Shown one piece after another: positions 6,623 to 8,233 of a stretch of DNA of 8,233 nt. The translations under genes were made by a program, and so were the position numbers. Origin of the DNA: CAZJHD01 sp964545855 (lineage in GTDB: Bacteria > Planctomycetota > UBA1135 > JACQFD01); assembly GCA_964545855.1 (NCBI GenBank), contig CAZJHD010000104.1:1-8233 (forward strand), in the 5' to 3' direction. The notes beneath the pieces are model-generated. The model was not told the origin of the DNA. It saw nothing but the letters and a program-made list of their open reading frames with translations, and did no database searches. The first letter of the stretch is position 1; each line of letters begins with the position of its first letter.

Positions 6623-6651
6623 TTGACCCTCTGTTGGGCCTTTCCTAGCCT
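6623..6651 (+). promoter_or_regulatory. Sigma70-like promoter for the Rieske/cytochrome b genes
   Basis: TTGACC at 6623-6628 matches five of six bases of the -35 consensus. An ideal 17-base spacer separates it from TAGCCT at 6646-6651, which keeps the key T, A and final T of the -10 box. The spacer is locally T-richer (TGTTGGGCCTTTCC) than the surroundings. Transcription would begin near 6658 and make a leader of about 310 bases before the Rieske ATG at 6969. This is the best promoter match I see in the window. Confidence 0.55.
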
Positions 6652-6968
6652 CCCCACGCCGTTCGGACCTCCACCCCTCTCGATGGCTTCCGTCGGATCC
6701 AGCGGTCATGGTCCGTGGCCGCGCAAGCGATTCTCCGCACGGGGTTTCAGTTCGACGTGGTGGTGTCCGTTCGATTCGCGACGGCCGGTTTCGCGTCCGA
6801 GTCGAGCCCCGCGGCCCACTGCCTCGACGGAGCCCTCTCCGGTTCGCTCGCGGGAGTGGGAGGCGACGATCGGTATGGCATTCGCGGACGTGCCCGCCGC
6901 GGCTCGAGTTCGTTCCTCGCGAGAGGACGATCCTCGACGACAGTTCCCGAGGTTCTCGATCGACTTCG
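6652..6968 (+). other. Long untranslated leader upstream of the Rieske gene
   Basis: About 310 bases between the predicted transcription start and the Rieske ATG hold no gene I can support. The frames crossing it give Arg/Ser/Pro-rich products without domains. The stretch is T-richer than coding DNA, with many TTCG words (6750-6800). TCCTC at 6914-6918 and GAGGA at 6923-6927 form a 5-pair stem closed by GCGA, a GNRA-type loop. I recognise no known riboswitch class. No Shine-Dalgarno sequence precedes the ATG; the nearest GAGG is about 18 bases or more upstream. Confidence 0.4.
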
Positions 6969-7589
6969 ATGAGTGAATCCAAGACCCCCGTCACTCCCGA
7001 GAAGCCGGCTCCCAAGAAGCAGGAGTCGGCCGTCGGCAAGACGCCCGTCTCCGCGCCGCCTTCGTCGGCGGTCTACGCGCCTGGCACGACGCGGCGCGGC
7101 TTCTTCACGGCGTCGGCGATCGGCTGGGCGGCCTTCACGGCGGCGAACGCTCTCGGCCTCGGGCTGCTGACGAGGTTCCTCTTCCCGAACGTCAACTACG
7201 AGCCGCCGCAGTCCTTCAAGCTCGGCTTCCCCGTCGACTTCCCCACGGGCGTCGATGAGCGGTTCAAGGCGAAGTACAACGTCTGGATCTTCAAGGGCTA
7301 CGACGTGGCGACGAAGAAGACGGGTTTCTTCGCGCTCTCGACGGTCTGCACCCACCTCGGCTGCACTCCCAACTGGCTCCTCGCCGAGGCGAAGTTCAAG
7401 TGCCCCTGCCACGGCTCGGGATTCCAGCCGACGGGGGTGAACTTCGAAGGCCCGGCGCCGCGGCCCCTCGAGCGCTTCGCCATTCGTCTCGCCGAGGACG
7501 GGCAGATCCTCGTCGACAAGAACCGGCTCTTCCAGCAGGAGAAGGGCGAGTGGTCGAATCCCGACGCGTTCGTGGAGTACTCGGTGTGA
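6969..7589 (+). CDS. qcrA: Rieske iron-sulfur protein of a quinol:cytochrome c reductase (bc1/b6f type)
   Basis: A 206-residue protein carrying the high-potential 2Fe-2S centre that takes electrons from quinol and passes them to a c-type cytochrome. Residues 1-40 are a Lys/Pro/Ser-rich cytoplasmic tail. TTRRGFF (40-46) is a twin-arginine motif, followed by a hydrophobic segment (about 47-73) that stays as the membrane anchor. The Rieske boxes are CTHLGC (127-132) and CPCHGSGF (145-152). By analogy with known structures, Cys127, His129, Cys145 and His148 bind the cluster, and Cys132 and Cys147 form the disulfide. The C-terminal GPAPRPLERFAI is also typical. The folded domain should face the periplasm after Tat export. 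ATG at 6969 gives a sensible N-terminus; the open frame upstream to 6708 is Arg-rich and rejected. It is followed by cytochrome b in the same direction. Family is certain; the exact complex type is not. Confidence 0.95.
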   Translation: MSESKTPVTPEKPAPKKQESAVGKTPVSAPPSSAVYAPGTTRRGFFTASAIGWAAFTAANALGLGLLTRFLFPNVNYEPPQSFKLGFPVDFPTGVDERFKAKYNVWIFKGYDVATKKTGFFALSTVCTHLGCTPNWLLAEAKFKCPCHGSGFQPTGVNFEGPAPRPLERFAIRLAEDGQILVDKNRLFQQEKGEWSNPDAFVEYSV

Positions 7590-7775
7590 GCGCGCGGAGT
7601 CCTCGGCGGGACTGCGCCGTGTCTTCGCGAGTCGGTCTTTCGCGAGTCGGGACGTCGCGGCTTCGATCCTCGCGGCTCGGATCCACGCGGGCCGGGCTCC
7701 GTCCCATCGGTCCATTCCAAGCCTCGATCTCGACTCGGTCCTCCTCGGATCGCATGCCCCGGCGCACTCTCCGCA
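7590..7775 (+). other. Spacer between the Rieske and cytochrome b genes
   Basis: At 186 bases this gap is long for two subunits of one complex. It contains the 15-base degenerate repeats described separately and, near its end, no Shine-Dalgarno sequence before the cytochrome b ATG. A tiny frame from ATG 7754 to the stop at 7781-7783 (MPRRTLRNG) overlaps that start. I cannot tell it from chance. I see no clear terminator or promoter. Confidence 0.4.
7624..7700 (+). repeat. Degenerate tandem repeat, about five units of 15 bases
   Basis: TTCGCGAGTCGG occurs at 7624-7635 and again at 7639-7650, exactly 15 bases apart. After one extra base, TCGCGGCTTCGATCC (7655-7669) and TCGCGGCTCGGATCC (7670-7684) form a second pair with the same 15-base period. 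A weaker fifth unit follows (7685-7700, beginning ACGCGGGCC). The units share a TCGCG core. The repeats may be simple slippage products in non-coding DNA or a set of binding or RNA-structure sites. Confidence 0.5.
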
Positions 7776-8233
7776 ATGGCTGACCCCCTCACCGCGCTGC
7801 GGAAGACGCAGATCTGGAAGTCGATCTTCCGGCACGGCCCGCCCAGCACGACGCGCAACCGGACGCTGGTCGTCCTCTCGAACTTCTTCCTGCACCTCCA
7901 CCCGGTGAAGGTGCGGAAGTCGGGCATCCGGCTCTCCTACACGTGGTGCATGGGAGGACTCACGTTCTTCCTGTTCCTCGTCGAGACGATCACGGGCCTG
8001 CTCCTGATGTTCTACTACCGCCCGACGGCGGAGTTCGCGTTCCGGGACATCTTGGCGCTCCGGGAGCACGTGGCCCTCGGCCTCATGCGCGAGATGCATC
8101 GGTGGGGCGCGCACGCGATGGTCATCACCGTGTGGCTCCACATGTACCGCGTGTTCCTGACGGGCTCCTACAAGCCGCCGCGCGAGTTCAACTGGAACGT
8201 CGGCGTGATCCTGCTGGTGCTGACGCTGCTGCT
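7776..8233 (+). CDS. qcrB: Cytochrome b (b6-like N-terminal part), cut by the window end
   Basis: The first 152 codons of a cytochrome b / b6-type subunit, the membrane core of the quinol:cytochrome c reductase that binds two b hemes. After a basic amphipathic N-terminus, SYTWCMGGLTFFLFLVETITG (54-74) begins transmembrane helix A. The segment MREMHRWGAHAMVITVWLHM (104-123) is helix B, with His108 and His122 spaced 14 residues apart, as expected for one ligand to each heme. FLTGSYKPPREFNWNVGV (127-144) is the highly conserved loop before helix C. Translation from ATG 7776 gives MADPLTALRK, with no Shine-Dalgarno sequence and no better in-frame start nearby. Helices C and D, with the other two heme ligands, lie beyond the window. 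I therefore cannot tell whether this is a short b6-type protein with a separate subunit IV or a full-length cytochrome b. Confidence 0.95.
   Translation, partial: MADPLTALRKTQIWKSIFRHGPPSTTRNRTLVVLSNFFLHLHPVKVRKSGIRLSYTWCMGGLTFFLFLVETITGLLLMFYYRPTAEFAFRDILALREHVALGLMREMHRWGAHAMVITVWLHMYRVFLTGSYKPPREFNWNVGVILLVLTLL

Noticed and set aside
6708..6968. An 87-residue N-terminal extension of the Rieske protein
   Set aside because: It is Arg-rich and would put the twin-arginine signal far inside the protein. The ATG at 6969 gives a normal N-terminus.
6368..6976. A 202-codon plus-strand frame filling the gap before the Rieske gene
   Set aside because: The product is Arg/Ser/Pro-rich, crosses the palindrome and the promoter, and has no ribosome site or domain.
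4877..7039. A 720-codon open frame on the minus strand opposite pfp, HEAT and the leader
   Set aside because: It is Arg-rich, has no domain, and lies antisense to genes with clear motifs. Long antisense frames are expected at this GC content.
7624..7700. Calling the 15-base repeats a CRISPR array
   Set aside because: The units are directly adjacent and degenerate, with no unique spacers, and no cas gene is present.
6747..8141. A 464-codon minus-strand frame opposite Rieske and cytochrome b
   Set aside because: It is full of Arg and Glu with no domain, and the plus strand holds unmistakable Rieske and heme motifs.

Overview
This is a very GC-rich window with strong G/C preference at third codon positions. 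It looks like ordinary chromosome of an uncultured, metabolically versatile bacterium. I see no mobile genes, CRISPR, tRNA or rRNA. The gene set is a PPi-type phosphofructokinase, a Rieske/cytochrome b pair with a b6-like cytochrome b, a HEAT-repeat membrane protein, and a TraB/GumN-like lipoprotein with an HVAD..YY motif. It would fit Planctomycetota or a related high-GC lineage (Myxococcota, Acidobacteriota, candidate phyla). This assignment is inference and weak. Several genes lack a Shine-Dalgarno sequence, which is compatible with it.

Left half (52-3958, minus strand): a four-gene leftward cluster. In transcription order it encodes an Smr-domain protein, a TraB/GumN-like predicted lipoprotein (16-base overlap), a Lys/Ala-rich then acidic hypothetical protein (after a 67-base gap holding two hairpins), and a class I/II aminotransferase (8-base overlap through a TTG start, or a later ATG start). 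No pathway obviously links the four.

Middle (3959-6361): a 40-base divergent gap separates the leftward cluster from pfp, a phosphofructokinase with the residues of PPi-dependent enzymes. The pfp stop overlaps by ATGA the start of a single-pass membrane protein with HEAT-like helical repeats.

Right part (6361-8233): the last base of the HEAT stop codon is also the first base of a 163-base concentric imperfect palindrome. It has a 25-pair outer stem and an 8-pair central hairpin sharing nearly the same centre. Small hairpins follow, then a good sigma70-like promoter and a leader of about 310 bases before a Rieske Fe-S protein gene with a twin-arginine signal. A 186-base spacer with degenerate 15-base tandem repeats separates it from a cytochrome b gene cut off by the window end. 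Together these two genes specify the core of a quinol:cytochrome c (bc1/b6f-type) complex.

The coding content is recognisable. The most unusual material is non-coding: the palindrome at 6361-6523, the long Rieske leader, the repeats before cytochrome b, and a hairpin that would bury the ribosome site of the hypothetical gene at 1424-2269.
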